From contig NZ_FNQY01000005.1 in NCBI RefSeq assembly GCF_900107765.1, positions 62,001 to 126,000 on the forward strand: a stretch of 64,000 nt of DNA. Reading direction: 5' to 3'. Made by a program: the position numbers and the translations under genes. The stretch is from Arachidicoccus rhizosphaerae (GTDB lineage: Bacteria > Bacteroidota > Bacteroidia > Chitinophagales > Chitinophagaceae). Numbering within the stretch: the stretch's first letter is position 1; each line of letters starts with the position of its first letter. Positions 26,215 to 35,798 of this stretch are shown here, piece by piece. Below the pieces are notes generated by a model. That model was not told the DNA's origin. It made no database searches and saw nothing but the letters and a program-made list of their open reading frames with translations.

Positions 26215-29200
26215 CTAAAACTGAACACTCAGTCCGATAACATAGTTCTTTGCATTTGGATATCCATTTGCATTATCGAATCCTAAATCTGTTACATTTT
26301 CAGGGCTACTACCGGAATATGGAGAGATAATTAAAAGGTTCGCACCGGTAAAGAAAAATCGGGCAGAACTTATCCCAAAGCGTTGACTCCATTTTCTATC
26401 CACCGTATAGGAAAGCGTCACATTATTCAACTTCCAATAAGATCCATCCTCAAAAAACAAAGTCTGATTATAGCGATAAGGATTGACGGCAGAATTCAGA
26501 TAGTCATAAGGATTAGGATATGTCGCAACATCGCCATCCGTTTTCCAGTAATCATATTGATCTATCGGGACCAAAACTCCATTATTAGACAAGCTGCTGT
26601 TGCTTCCGGTAAACAATGGATCTTTGAAATGTTCAAACTTTCCGGCAAGAGCAGTATTAATAACATCCCTGAACAAAGTGGCTGATACATTCGTATTTAA
26701 AGACCATTGCTTATATTTCAAATAAATCGTAAAGCCACCTGTAACCTTAGGCATCGGATTACCTAGCACTAACAAATCATTTTCGTCAATAATATAGTCT
26801 CCATTCAAATCCGTCCATCTTGGATCACCTGCTCCAAGAAATACATTGGACCCGACACCCACTTGTATAGGCCTTCCGGTTAAAGGATCAACAGCTACTG
26901 AAGAGTTAGTCGGATAAACTCCTACAGTATTATATACCATTGTTTGTAAAGGGTTATTACCTACTCTGTAAAGTACAGGGAAATATCCGGTAGAGGCATC
27001 ATTTTTAATAATTTGTCTCACGTTGTCCGGTAAGTGTGTCAGAATATTTTTGTTAAGCGCAGCATTGGCAGAAATATTCCAACTGAATTTATTTTCATCA
27101 TTACTTGGTTTGGACCTCAAAGAAACTGTAAACTCATTACCATAACTTACCAGAGATACATCATTGGTCGTAATCTGGGCGTATCCAGTCGTATTTGCCA
27201 GTGAATTAGCATAAGTCTGGTTGTCTTTAGAAATGTAATAAAAATCATACATCACGCTCAGGCGATTATTAAAGAATGTCCCTTCATATCCAAGGTCAAA
27301 TGAAGTATTTGTATATGATTTGAAATTTACATTCGGAGCATTAGAGAAATCAGATACAATCGTCTGCTGACCATTATAATTCGTTCCCGGATTGAATTTA
27401 CCATACACATCGAATATAGTACCGGTTGGAATCAAAGTAGTTCCGTAGCTGAAACGGAAAGAACTTTCGTTCATCCATTTCCAGCTTTTGGTCCATTTTT
27501 CATTTTGCATATTCCATCTGGCGCTGATATTTGGACTCTTTTTTGATCCAATATTTGGACCATTAGTAGAGGTCGCATCTACACGGTACTGGAAGTCCAA
27601 AACATATCTCAGTTTATAGTTATAACTGAAAGCTCCACCATAGGCTACGTTCCTGGTTTCAGTGGCGTCATCAAACGTACCAGCAACACTTGCATACCAG
27701 TTATATCCATTAGGACCTGTTAAATAATCATTGGCGGAACCACTTAATTTCGACTGATCAGCTCTATAAGTATTTTCCTGAATTTCATTAAAAGCAAAGA
27801 CAGTAAAATTATGAACGCCTTCACCATCTTTCTCAATACTCTTTATATAGTTAATTGAGTTCCTATTATAAAGAGAGTTGGTTCGGCTATGAAAAGAAGT
27901 AGTCAAGCCATTACCATCATTAATCAGAGACGGTTTGAAATTGTCACTAATTCCCGTATTGAAATTATAGTTCGCTTCAGTTTGAAACTGTAAACCCTGT
28001 ACAGGAGTCCATTGTATATTGATACTAGGCTGAACCTGAATTGTCTTATTATCATCTCTGACAGAAATGCTAGCCAGCGCGTCATTATTAGCTGAATACT
28101 GAGAAGGAGCAGGTAATAAGGAGGAAGCATTTGTTCCTGATGCTACCCCATCCTGAATCAAACTATTACCACTACCGTTTCTTTTTTGGGCCAACCCGGA
28201 GTTAATAGCAGCAGTCAGAATAAACTTTTCTGATGGCTGATATCTGGTATTCATATTCAGGCTATATCTTGTCAGGCCGGTATTTTCAACAATCCCGCTT
28301 TGGTCATAGATGCCCATATTAACTTTATAATTAAACTTCTGACTACCTCCGCTTATATTAAAATTATGAGAATAGTTATAAGTTGGTTTATAAAATACTG
28401 CCTGCCAGTTTGTAGAATTATTATAATAAGCATTTAAACTATCAGACAAATAAGGACTGGAGTTGATCTTCTGTAAGGCGTCTGCATAAGATGTGTCATA
28501 AGCTAATAACTGTCTGATACGCAGCATTCGTTCTTCTTTACCGCCTATCACATCGCGAAGTCTTGGAATATCGCTATAATAAAACTGCCCTTGATAAGAT
28601 ACGATTGGCACTTCTGATTTACCTCTCTTAGTAGTCACAAGAATCACACCATAGGCCCCTCTAGATCCCCAAAGTGCAGTTGCAGCTGCGTCTTTAAGGA
28701 CTTCTACCTTTTCAATATCTTCTACAGGAATTAAAGATAATGGACTAATACCAGGACCACCCTGATTAAAGCCATATTGATATTCCGTATTCATATCTAC
28801 TGGAACACCATCAATTACGAATAGCGGCGATGTTGGCGTTAAGTAGCCATTTGCTCCGGAGCCAGTAACAGAGATATTAGAGAGACCGCGAAGGAAAATT
28901 GAGCCTCTGGCTCCTGGTGACCCATTGTTATTTTGAATGTTCAAGCCCGCTACTTTACCTTGTAACAAATCAGCCACACTCGCCGCTGGAACATCTTGAA
29001 GATCTTTACCAGATATAATAACGGAAGAACCGGTGTTCGCCTCCCTTGAAACCTTTCTAAAACCAACAACAGCGACATCTTTCAGATCACCATCATCTTT
29101 TAAATTCATACTAATTTCCATAAAGTCTGCAGATGCATCAGCTAGTGAATTAGCATAATTGACATAGGAAAATAACAATTTAGTCCCTTCCGGAACCTCA

Positions 29201-29397
29201 ATCGTATATTTACCATTATCGTCAGTCTTTCCAACGACTTTATGAGTTTTCTGTATAATGATCGAAACACCCACCATTGGCGCATTAGTTACCTTATCAA
29301 TAACTACACCTGAGCAATTTATTTTAGTCTGCGCATAGGAAACCGAAACTCCAATGCACATAATAAAAGTTAATAAAATAGCAAACACATGCCTCAT
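26215..29397 (-). CDS. SusC/RagA-family TonB-linked outer-membrane protein (second pair)
   Basis: A 1060-residue TonB-dependent transporter. After a signal peptide (to about residue 23) comes a carboxypeptidase-regulatory-like domain (INCSGVVIDKVTNAPMVGVS), then the plug with the classic VADLLQGKVAGLNI and GSRGAYGVILVTTKRG stretches, and a barrel ending in the aromatic terminus VIGLSVQF. It works with the following SusD. The 63-bp gap to the upstream DUF5007-like gene holds no terminator or clear promoter, so it belongs to the same long transcript. The imported ligand is unknown. Confidence 0.95.
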   Translation of the reverse strand: MRHVFAILLTFIMCIGVSVSYAQTKINCSGVVIDKVTNAPMVGVSIIIQKTHKVVGKTDDNGKYTIEVPEGTKLLFSYVNYANSLADASADFMEISMNLKDDGDLKDVAVVGFRKVSREANTGSSVIISGKDLQDVPAASVADLLQGKVAGLNIQNNNGSPGARGSIFLRGLSNISVTGSGANGYLTPTSPLFVIDGVPVDMNTEYQYGFNQGGPGISPLSLIPVEDIEKVEVLKDAAATALWGSRGAYGVILVTTKRGKSEVPIVSYQGQFYYSDIPRLRDVIGGKEERMLRIRQLLAYDTSYADALQKINSSPYLSDSLNAYYNNSTNWQAVFYKPTYNYSHNFNISGGSQKFNYKVNMGIYDQSGIVENTGLTRYSLNMNTRYQPSEKFILTAAINSGLAQKRNGSGNSLIQDGVASGTNASSLLPAPSQYSANNDALASISVRDDNKTIQVQPSINIQWTPVQGLQFQTEANYNFNTGISDNFKPSLINDGNGLTTSFHSRTNSLYNRNSINYIKSIEKDGEGVHNFTVFAFNEIQENTYRADQSKLSGSANDYLTGPNGYNWYASVAGTFDDATETRNVAYGGAFSYNYKLRYVLDFQYRVDATSTNGPNIGSKKSPNISARWNMQNEKWTKSWKWMNESSFRFSYGTTLIPTGTIFDVYGKFNPGTNYNGQQTIVSDFSNAPNVNFKSYTNTSFDLGYEGTFFNNRLSVMYDFYYISKDNQTYANSLANTTGYAQITTNDVSLVSYGNEFTVSLRSKPSNDENKFSWNISANAALNKNILTHLPDNVRQIIKNDASTGYFPVLYRVGNNPLQTMVYNTVGVYPTNSSVAVDPLTGRPIQVGVGSNVFLGAGDPRWTDLNGDYIIDENDLLVLGNPMPKVTGGFTIYLKYKQWSLNTNVSATLFRDVINTALAGKFEHFKDPLFTGSNSSLSNNGVLVPIDQYDYWKTDGDVATYPNPYDYLNSAVNPYRYNQTLFFEDGSYWKLNNVTLSYTVDRKWSQRFGISSARFFFTGANLLIISPYSGSSPENVTDLGFDNANGYPNAKNYVIGLSVQF

Positions 29398-29460
29398 AGC
29401 TAAACTTTTGTATATTAAAAAAGTAATATAATATTATAGACCGCCAGTTAATTAAAACAA

Positions 29461-30474
29461 TTACTCATCCTCAAATTTCGGGTTGTCATCTTGGAATAAG
29501 AATTTAACTTCCCACTGTCCAGGCTCATAAATTGCAAAATCCAATTGAAGGTCGGCGACCACGCGCCTGTCACCAAATCCCATTCTGTCATAACTAAAGG
29601 CAACATGAGCTTTTAAGCCGTCAGTAGTTGTATATCGGGTTTTAACATTTGTCAAAGGAATAGGAAATGCGACCTGGTAGGTAACTCCGGTATCTGTCAT
29701 CTTCATATCAAATCCATGCACCAGATGTTCCCAATCTGTCAGATTAAACTTCTTTGGATTAATAGGATTCTGTAAGGTATCATAGAATTGAAAGGTGAGA
29801 GAATTTCCTTCATCACTCACTTTATGAAAAACAACCCCTATATCATATATTAATTGTCCTGAACGTTCGCCAAATATATTGCTCCAGCTGGAAGGACCTG
29901 TACCAAGATAGGTAGACTGTCCGGTCACAGGATCTTGGGTCGTTGGTTCTACAGGTACTTCCCTATATGGTTTAAGCCTCATGTTTCTAAAATACCGTCT
30001 TCCTCCAGAATTAGACATTTCAACATCGAAGACATATCCGGAATCAGGCTGAGCATGTACGAAAGTGGATTTAGCTTCTGGCCACATAATAAATTGCCCG
30101 GAATGTTCTCTGATCTCGAACAAGTGATGGTTTTCCGTGCCTCTTTTATTATTAATTTCCTCCAAAGAAGTTTCATCACCGGTATAAGCTTCTTTCCAAA
30201 CAGTGACAGGGAAAACATCAGTTAGCTCAGGGGCCGCTTCTCCGGTATAAGTTCTAGGGTTAATAATCTCAAAGGTTAAAGGTTGTGTAGAATTACCAAC
30301 ATTGAAAGTATTATACAGCGTAGCCCGACCTAAAATTGGCGTATAAACATCCTGTGTAAAACTTGAGTTAGTCGCAACAGACTCTCTCTCGTCTGGCAAT
30401 AACTTATCACAAGCGGAAAATAATAAAGCACTAAAGACAATAAGTGCTAAAGGTAATTTGAATCTTTTTATCAT
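29461..30474 (-). CDS. DUF5007-like lipoprotein
   Basis: A 337-residue lipoprotein from ATG 30474 (MIKRFKLPLALIVFSALLFSACDK; lipidated Cys22). ATG 30504 would place ten extra residues before the signal. The stretch after the Cys (LLPDERESVATNSSF, then YTPILGRATLYNTFNVGNSTQPLTFEIINP) matches the DUF5007 family that accompanies SusCD pairs. No enzyme motif is visible; the rest is predicted to be beta-rich. It is the fourth gene of the first SusC-SusD-FAS1 module and so occupies the position that the DUF5008-like protein has in the second. A surface ligand-binding role is likely. Confidence 0.75.
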   Translation of the reverse strand: MIKRFKLPLALIVFSALLFSACDKLLPDERESVATNSSFTQDVYTPILGRATLYNTFNVGNSTQPLTFEIINPRTYTGEAAPELTDVFPVTVWKEAYTGDETSLEEINNKRGTENHHLFEIREHSGQFIMWPEAKSTFVHAQPDSGYVFDVEMSNSGGRRYFRNMRLKPYREVPVEPTTQDPVTGQSTYLGTGPSSWSNIFGERSGQLIYDIGVVFHKVSDEGNSLTFQFYDTLQNPINPKKFNLTDWEHLVHGFDMKMTDTGVTYQVAFPIPLTNVKTRYTTTDGLKAHVAFSYDRMGFGDRRVVADLQLDFAIYEPGQWEVKFLFQDDNPKFEDE

Positions 30475-30527
30475 TAGATTAGATTTATGAAATGAACCTT
30501 TCAATCTATTTAAAATGCTCTTGGTAA

Positions 30528-31226
30528 CTATTTGTTCATTCTTCCGGAAAATTCACCGAAGCCAAACTCATGCCCCCCCGATAATAAATGCACCAGGCCA
30601 TTATTGGTATAAATATTTACGGAAGTAGTGTATGTTGTCACCCAATATCTTTCAAAAATTGAATTTTTCGGATCACTAAATTCTATTTCCTGTGGACCGC
30701 CATTCTGGTAACCATTAGCATCCTGACGATGATATCTTAAATGCATGGCATAGTCATAACGCAGGCTTTGTACAGAAATACCATCCGAAAACTCTATCAA
30801 CGAATCAGTGACAAATTTGCCGGCAAGTACGTACCTGCAAAGCAAAGTATCTAACTCCATGAGGTCCAGATCACGCAGATAAAGCGGCGTTTTATGTTGC
30901 GTTGAACGCAATTCATTCAAATTCTTTAAAGCATTCGTAAAGCACTGATTATTGGGTGCAAATAATGTAATGTTATAATTCTCTATTGTGTCTTTCAAGT
31001 TGGGCACTCTGTCAATCACATACAGCAATGAATCAAAAAGGCCGTCCTGAGCCTGCAAAAATGCATAGGTACTTCCATTATAAACAGCATTCTGATTCTC
31101 GTAATTATAATATGGCCCTTCATGGCTTTTAGAGCAACTACTTGCAATAGCTGACAACGCAAATAAGAAAACAATTCCCCAGCATTTATTTAATATTCTT
31201 TCTCTTATACTTTTCATCTTAACCAT
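30528..31226 (-). CDS. Fasciclin (FAS1) domain lipoprotein (first module)
   Basis: A 232-residue lipoprotein with signal GIVFLFALSAIASSCSK (lipidated Cys31; an ATG at 31217 would shorten it by three residues). The FAS1 domain shows ITLFAPNNQCF near residue 84 and NNGLVHLLSGG near 210. It lies 24 bp after the first SusD gene. It is clearly diverged from the other FAS1 lipoprotein at 23.8 kb. Adhesion or complex assembly at the outer membrane is the family expectation. Confidence 0.83.
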   Translation of the reverse strand: MVKMKSIRERILNKCWGIVFLFALSAIASSCSKSHEGPYYNYENQNAVYNGSTYAFLQAQDGLFDSLLYVIDRVPNLKDTIENYNITLFAPNNQCFTNALKNLNELRSTQHKTPLYLRDLDLMELDTLLCRYVLAGKFVTDSLIEFSDGISVQSLRYDYAMHLRYHRQDANGYQNGGPQEIEFSDPKNSIFERYWVTTYTTSVNIYTNNGLVHLLSGGHEFGFGEFSGRMNK

Positions 31227-31250
31227 TAATTTATGAGCAATAAGATTTTA

Positions 31251-32786
31251 TTATTTATTAATCCAATAAGGATTTTGTTGAATATTCGTATTTGCAGAAA
31301 GTACGGATGACGCAATTGGCCAGTAGATTCCACCTTCCTGAATAAGCTTCACGAAATCGGGGTCTTTATTTGTAATTTTTTGATATCGAACCTGATCATA
31401 CCATCTCCAGCCTTCACCCATCAATTCACGTCTTCTTTCTGCAAATATGGCGTCTATCAAATCCCCATCTACCTCTTTATCATAAGAAGATTCACCTCTT
31501 TTGTTCCTTATCAAATTTAAATTAGCAATAGCCCCATCGACACCGTTTAATTTATTTAATACAGCATCTGCTTCCGCTTTCAGCAAAGTGATCTCTTCAA
31601 GTCTGGAAAAGATAATTGCTGAACTATAAATGGCAAATTCACCATCTGTTCCACCATCTCCTAAAACTTTTATTTTTGAGAAAATAGGAATCTCTGCATT
31701 ATAATTAGTGAAATAAGCTGTTCTAGGTAAGCCGTTTAAAGTATCAATACCAAAGCGTTGATCCATTCTGTCAGTAAAAACTGTATTAATAGTCTCTACC
31801 GGTACATAAATATCCGGTTTAGGTTTAGTAATTAATGGAGAAGCCAATGTCCATGATTCCAAATGCCCCTCTCCGCTTGTACCCGTCTCTCCATGACCAT
31901 AGACAAAATTAAACCCGAGCAATTGATTATAATCCCCTCTAGCATAGAATACCCCAGATGGATCGGTCAGCTCATCAGTAGTTAAATAATACATATTGGA
32001 GTTCGAATAGTTATCCAGTACATATTGGGCATATACATCTACGTCTGCATAATGACCCTGCCATGCAGCAATATGTGCCAAAAGAGCATAAGCAGCATTT
32101 CTTGAAATCAGCGTATTTTCAAAGCGAGTAAGACCGTAAGTATAATAAAGGCCCGGCAGCAATGGATCGTCTAGCACACCATACTCGAATGGCAATATAT
32201 CAGCAGCTGCCACCAGCTCCTTCTCACAAAATGAAAGAACAATAGATTGATCCGATTTCCCAATAGCGGGGAATTGTCCATCATAAGAATTGGTAATAAA
32301 AGGTACATCTCCCCATATACGCACCATCATAAAATATGCCCATGCTCTAAGAGCTCTTACCTGAGCTACATCAACATCATGATTAAGCGTAGTATAGCGA
32401 GGGTCAACGAGTGCCTCTGATGACCGTTCTATAAAAAGGTTGGCAGCGTTGATGATGGCATAAAAACGCCTCCAGCTTTTCATCTCATCCAAAGTTGAAT
32501 AAGAGGCATTAAGATCTCCATCAATAACTGCTTTCAAATCAGCTCTTGTCGTGGAAACAAAATCTCCATTTCTCAGCTCCCCCCACATCCAGTAATCATT
32601 ATTGGTGGCAAGCGCAGCTCTAAATAAAGCATATACGCCTATCAGATTACTTCTGGTATCATCAAGCGTCTTCCATTCTGTACTCTCATTAGCCATCGAA
32701 TTCGTATCAACATCCAGCTTCTTATTACAAGATGCTGCAACTAAAAGGAACAAACAGGTGGATAATAATATTTTTATAGATCTCAT
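31251..32786 (-). CDS. SusD/RagB-family outer-membrane lipoprotein (first pair)
   Basis: A 511-residue surface lipoprotein with signal LLSTCLFLLVAASCNKKLDV (lipidated Cys20). SusD hallmarks are STEWKTLDDTRSNLIGVYALF at the start of the core, VRALRAWAYFMMVRIWGDVPF in the TPR region, and ERRRELMGEGWRWYDQVRYQK near the end, closing with IQQNPYWINK. It follows the first SusC gene by 30 bp and should cap that channel. The second SusD of the locus is only distantly similar, so the two pairs probably handle different ligands or ligand parts. Confidence 0.94.
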   Translation of the reverse strand: MRSIKILLSTCLFLLVAASCNKKLDVDTNSMANESTEWKTLDDTRSNLIGVYALFRAALATNNDYWMWGELRNGDFVSTTRADLKAVIDGDLNASYSTLDEMKSWRRFYAIINAANLFIERSSEALVDPRYTTLNHDVDVAQVRALRAWAYFMMVRIWGDVPFITNSYDGQFPAIGKSDQSIVLSFCEKELVAAADILPFEYGVLDDPLLPGLYYTYGLTRFENTLISRNAAYALLAHIAAWQGHYADVDVYAQYVLDNYSNSNMYYLTTDELTDPSGVFYARGDYNQLLGFNFVYGHGETGTSGEGHLESWTLASPLITKPKPDIYVPVETINTVFTDRMDQRFGIDTLNGLPRTAYFTNYNAEIPIFSKIKVLGDGGTDGEFAIYSSAIIFSRLEEITLLKAEADAVLNKLNGVDGAIANLNLIRNKRGESSYDKEVDGDLIDAIFAERRRELMGEGWRWYDQVRYQKITNKDPDFVKLIQEGGIYWPIASSVLSANTNIQQNPYWINK

Positions 32787-32816
32787 TGTATAAATATTAA
32801 CTCGATTTCAAATTAT

Positions 32817-35798
32817 TTACAGGTCCATTCGTAAGCCAATGGTATAGGTCTTAGGCAACATTTGGTTATATCCTCTATAGTAACCCTGGTAATCTACCAG
32901 CTCTGGATCTCCATGTTTAAATGGACTGACCGTGAAAAGATTGGTAGCAGATAAATAGACTTCTGCACTACGGAAGGCCTTCTTTCGTCTTTCATTTTTA
33001 CCTGAGGTTAAATCGTAACCTATAGTAAGGGAACGTAGTTTAACAAAAGATGCATCTTCAAGGAATAAATCTTGATCCACCTGATATGGGACTACGTTGC
33101 TCCATGGGTTATACATCGGGTATTCATTGGCATCAAATATTTTTTGCCAATAAGTTATCTCTTTGACAGTGTTTAGGTCACGGCTCCCTTCGGTATTGAT
33201 AAAATTCAATCTATTTGAAATCTGTTGGTTCAGCAATTTTTGTCCCAGAGCAAAATAGAACTGAAAACTCAGGTTAAATCCTTTGTAAGAAAAGTCATTC
33301 CCAAAACCACCAGTTACTGTGGGCATATAGTGGCCAGTCAGAACCTTATCATTTTCATTAATATCATTGTCGCCATTTAAGTCCGCCCAATTCGGATCGC
33401 CTGCATTTAGTAATAAGCCATTGAACGACTGACGAACACCGGTCTGATTGCTTACAGGAATTTGCGCAATATCCGTATATATCCCTTGGTTTTTATACAC
33501 CCAAAATGCATCTGCAGATTGCCCAACTTCCAATTTCTGATCTCCAATCACAACTGATTGCAATCCATCAGGAAGAGCTGTAATTTTATTCTTATTTAAG
33601 CCAAGGTTAAAGTTCGTAGTCCATGCAAATTGATCCTGATTGCCAGCAGCAAAGATTTGTCCTCTCACACTCAGATCGACGCCTTTATTATTGACAGTCA
33701 TTCCACTTTTATAAGCTGCAGTATAGCCCAACTCCTGAGGTACCGGAACCGGTAATAAGCGGTTCTTATTATTTTCATTATAAAGATCCACAGAAACCTG
33801 TATCCTGTTTTCCATAAATCCAAGATCAGCCCCTAAATTCATTTTTTCTGATTTCTGCCATCCAATTCCATAACCCGCCCAACCACTGGTATAAGGTCTG
33901 GAAGAAGCCGCGATTCCTACATAAGAACCAATTGCAGGGTCTGCAGGCCAGGAAGCATCAGTCACATATCTCGGACCTTTACTATAAATATCTGTATTAT
34001 ACAAAGAGCCGAAAGTCCCATAAGATGCACGTAGTTCAAAATTGCTTAATGCTTTTGATTCATGTAAAATACTTTTCAATACATCCCAAGAAAGATTTAC
34101 AATCGGAGAAGTTATCCATCTTTGATCCTGTTGCACGTTTGAAGAACCATCTCTTCTAAGTACGCCGCTCAATTTTAAATAATCTTTATAGCTGTAATTA
34201 ACCTGGCCATAAAAGGAAGCTAAGCGTTGGTTCAGTTTACCAAAGAACGGGAAGTACTGCATATCAAAAATGCCCACATAATCGCCAGCGTCGTTTATTT
34301 TTGTAGTTCTAAATTTGATAAAGTTATTAGGTGTATTATAACCAAAGGCATAATCATACTTATTAATATCTGCCTGATAGGATTGTCCTGCTTCAAGATC
34401 AATTTTGTTTGCGTCATCCAGCTTAATTTCATAAGACGCAGTATTGGACACCATGAACCTTTGATTGTAACCAAAATAATAAGAAACAAAGTTGTTGCCA
34501 CTCAATAATTCCGTTGGCCAAAAAGCATCTCTGAGCGCTTCATTGTAGTCGACAGATATTTTAGACAGAAAGCTGAAACCGGAAAGCTTTGCTCCCACTG
34601 AAAAATATCCTTGAATACTATTGACTTTATTATCATCTATCGCCTCATCAAACTCATGAATATATTGACTGTAAACATGATAACTAGGAGGTAATGGATT
34701 ACTCAAATCTGGTGTGTACCGAACCTCAGCGAGCCTATCTCTGATATTTCTATTTCTGTCTCGGTCCAATCTGTTTGCATTAATCATACTAGAAACAGTC
34801 AACCACGTGAGTGGAGACATATTAATAAAAAATGCAAGTCCATAACGATCAAGCGCAGCTCCGTCCTGACCTGAAACGCTTCTGGTATTATTCACCTGAA
34901 AACGAAAGTTAGCTCTTTCTGACCCTCCGGAAAGGCTCATATTGACAGCATAGAAAGGTTTGTTTTTAAAGTACAGATCCGTCCAGTCAGCGGTACCATA
35001 ATATTCCTGATCTGTGGAATCTTTCAGATAAATCGGATAATTGATTAAGTCAGCTGCGGTTGCATACTTTTCATAAAAAGGCTGTCTGAATGCATTTTCG
35101 TACGCCGCATTCACCGGCGTTACTTTGGGGGATTGTGTCATTCCGAAATGTCCATCAATGGAAATTTGCTTTTCCCCGGATTTCGCACTTTTAGTCTGTA
35201 CCCAAATTGCGCCGTTGGCTGCAATTGGCCCCAGTTTAGCAAGCGTCGCAGGATCTTTTAAAACCTCAATGCTTTCTATATCATTGGGATTTAATGTGGC
35301 CAGCAAATTGGTAGCAGGTCCAACCATATTAAAATCAGTACTCTGGATTTCAAGTGGCATTGTGCTATTTTGTATAAGCGGCACTCCATTTAAAAAGACT
35401 ACAGGTTGTTGGGCATATAAATCTTTTTTAGAAAGCATTGGCCCCTTTAATCCATGAATGAACATATATTGTTCAGAACCCGGCTCTCCATTTGGCTCAG
35501 CCACATAGATACCAGCAGCATTTCCTTTAACCATTTGCTGAATAGACACATAATCCAGTCGATTAATGATGTTGGTGTCCACTTTCGCTCTGTATGGATT
35601 TGATCCGGCAAGCTCGTTGATAATTTTAGATTGGTTCGTTAGATTCATCAAAGAATCAACATTACCTGAAGCAGAATCCTTAGAGTCATTGAACAAGTCT
35701 AGCGCTTTAGATCGCCCAGTGGAATCCTGGCCAAAAAGTTGTGTCTGACAAACAAGTGCAATAAGCACAATTAGCAGCTTAAGGTTTCTCGTGTTCAT
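32817..35798 (-). CDS. SusC-like TonB-linked outer-membrane protein without the N-terminal regulatory domain (first pair)
   Basis: A 993-residue TonB-dependent transporter from ATG 35798 (MNTRNLKLLIVLIALVCQTQLFGQ signal). ATG 35825 is a weaker alternative. The carboxypeptidase-regulatory-like domain that normally follows the signal is absent; instead a Ser/Asn-rich linker of about 80 residues leads into a diverged plug (VSIQQMVKGNAAGIYVAEPN, then SIEVLKDPATLAKLGPIAANG). The barrel is complete and ends KTYTIGLRMDL. It is the first gene of the 11-gene operon, with over 1 kb of non-coding DNA upstream. The missing domain suggests altered coupling to TonB or a role mainly as a channel partner of its SusD. 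Confidence 0.9.
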   Translation of the reverse strand: MNTRNLKLLIVLIALVCQTQLFGQDSTGRSKALDLFNDSKDSASGNVDSLMNLTNQSKIINELAGSNPYRAKVDTNIINRLDYVSIQQMVKGNAAGIYVAEPNGEPGSEQYMFIHGLKGPMLSKKDLYAQQPVVFLNGVPLIQNSTMPLEIQSTDFNMVGPATNLLATLNPNDIESIEVLKDPATLAKLGPIAANGAIWVQTKSAKSGEKQISIDGHFGMTQSPKVTPVNAAYENAFRQPFYEKYATAADLINYPIYLKDSTDQEYYGTADWTDLYFKNKPFYAVNMSLSGGSERANFRFQVNNTRSVSGQDGAALDRYGLAFFINMSPLTWLTVSSMINANRLDRDRNRNIRDRLAEVRYTPDLSNPLPPSYHVYSQYIHEFDEAIDDNKVNSIQGYFSVGAKLSGFSFLSKISVDYNEALRDAFWPTELLSGNNFVSYYFGYNQRFMVSNTASYEIKLDDANKIDLEAGQSYQADINKYDYAFGYNTPNNFIKFRTTKINDAGDYVGIFDMQYFPFFGKLNQRLASFYGQVNYSYKDYLKLSGVLRRDGSSNVQQDQRWITSPIVNLSWDVLKSILHESKALSNFELRASYGTFGSLYNTDIYSKGPRYVTDASWPADPAIGSYVGIAASSRPYTSGWAGYGIGWQKSEKMNLGADLGFMENRIQVSVDLYNENNKNRLLPVPVPQELGYTAAYKSGMTVNNKGVDLSVRGQIFAAGNQDQFAWTTNFNLGLNKNKITALPDGLQSVVIGDQKLEVGQSADAFWVYKNQGIYTDIAQIPVSNQTGVRQSFNGLLLNAGDPNWADLNGDNDINENDKVLTGHYMPTVTGGFGNDFSYKGFNLSFQFYFALGQKLLNQQISNRLNFINTEGSRDLNTVKEITYWQKIFDANEYPMYNPWSNVVPYQVDQDLFLEDASFVKLRSLTIGYDLTSGKNERRKKAFRSAEVYLSATNLFTVSPFKHGDPELVDYQGYYRGYNQMLPKTYTIGLRMDL

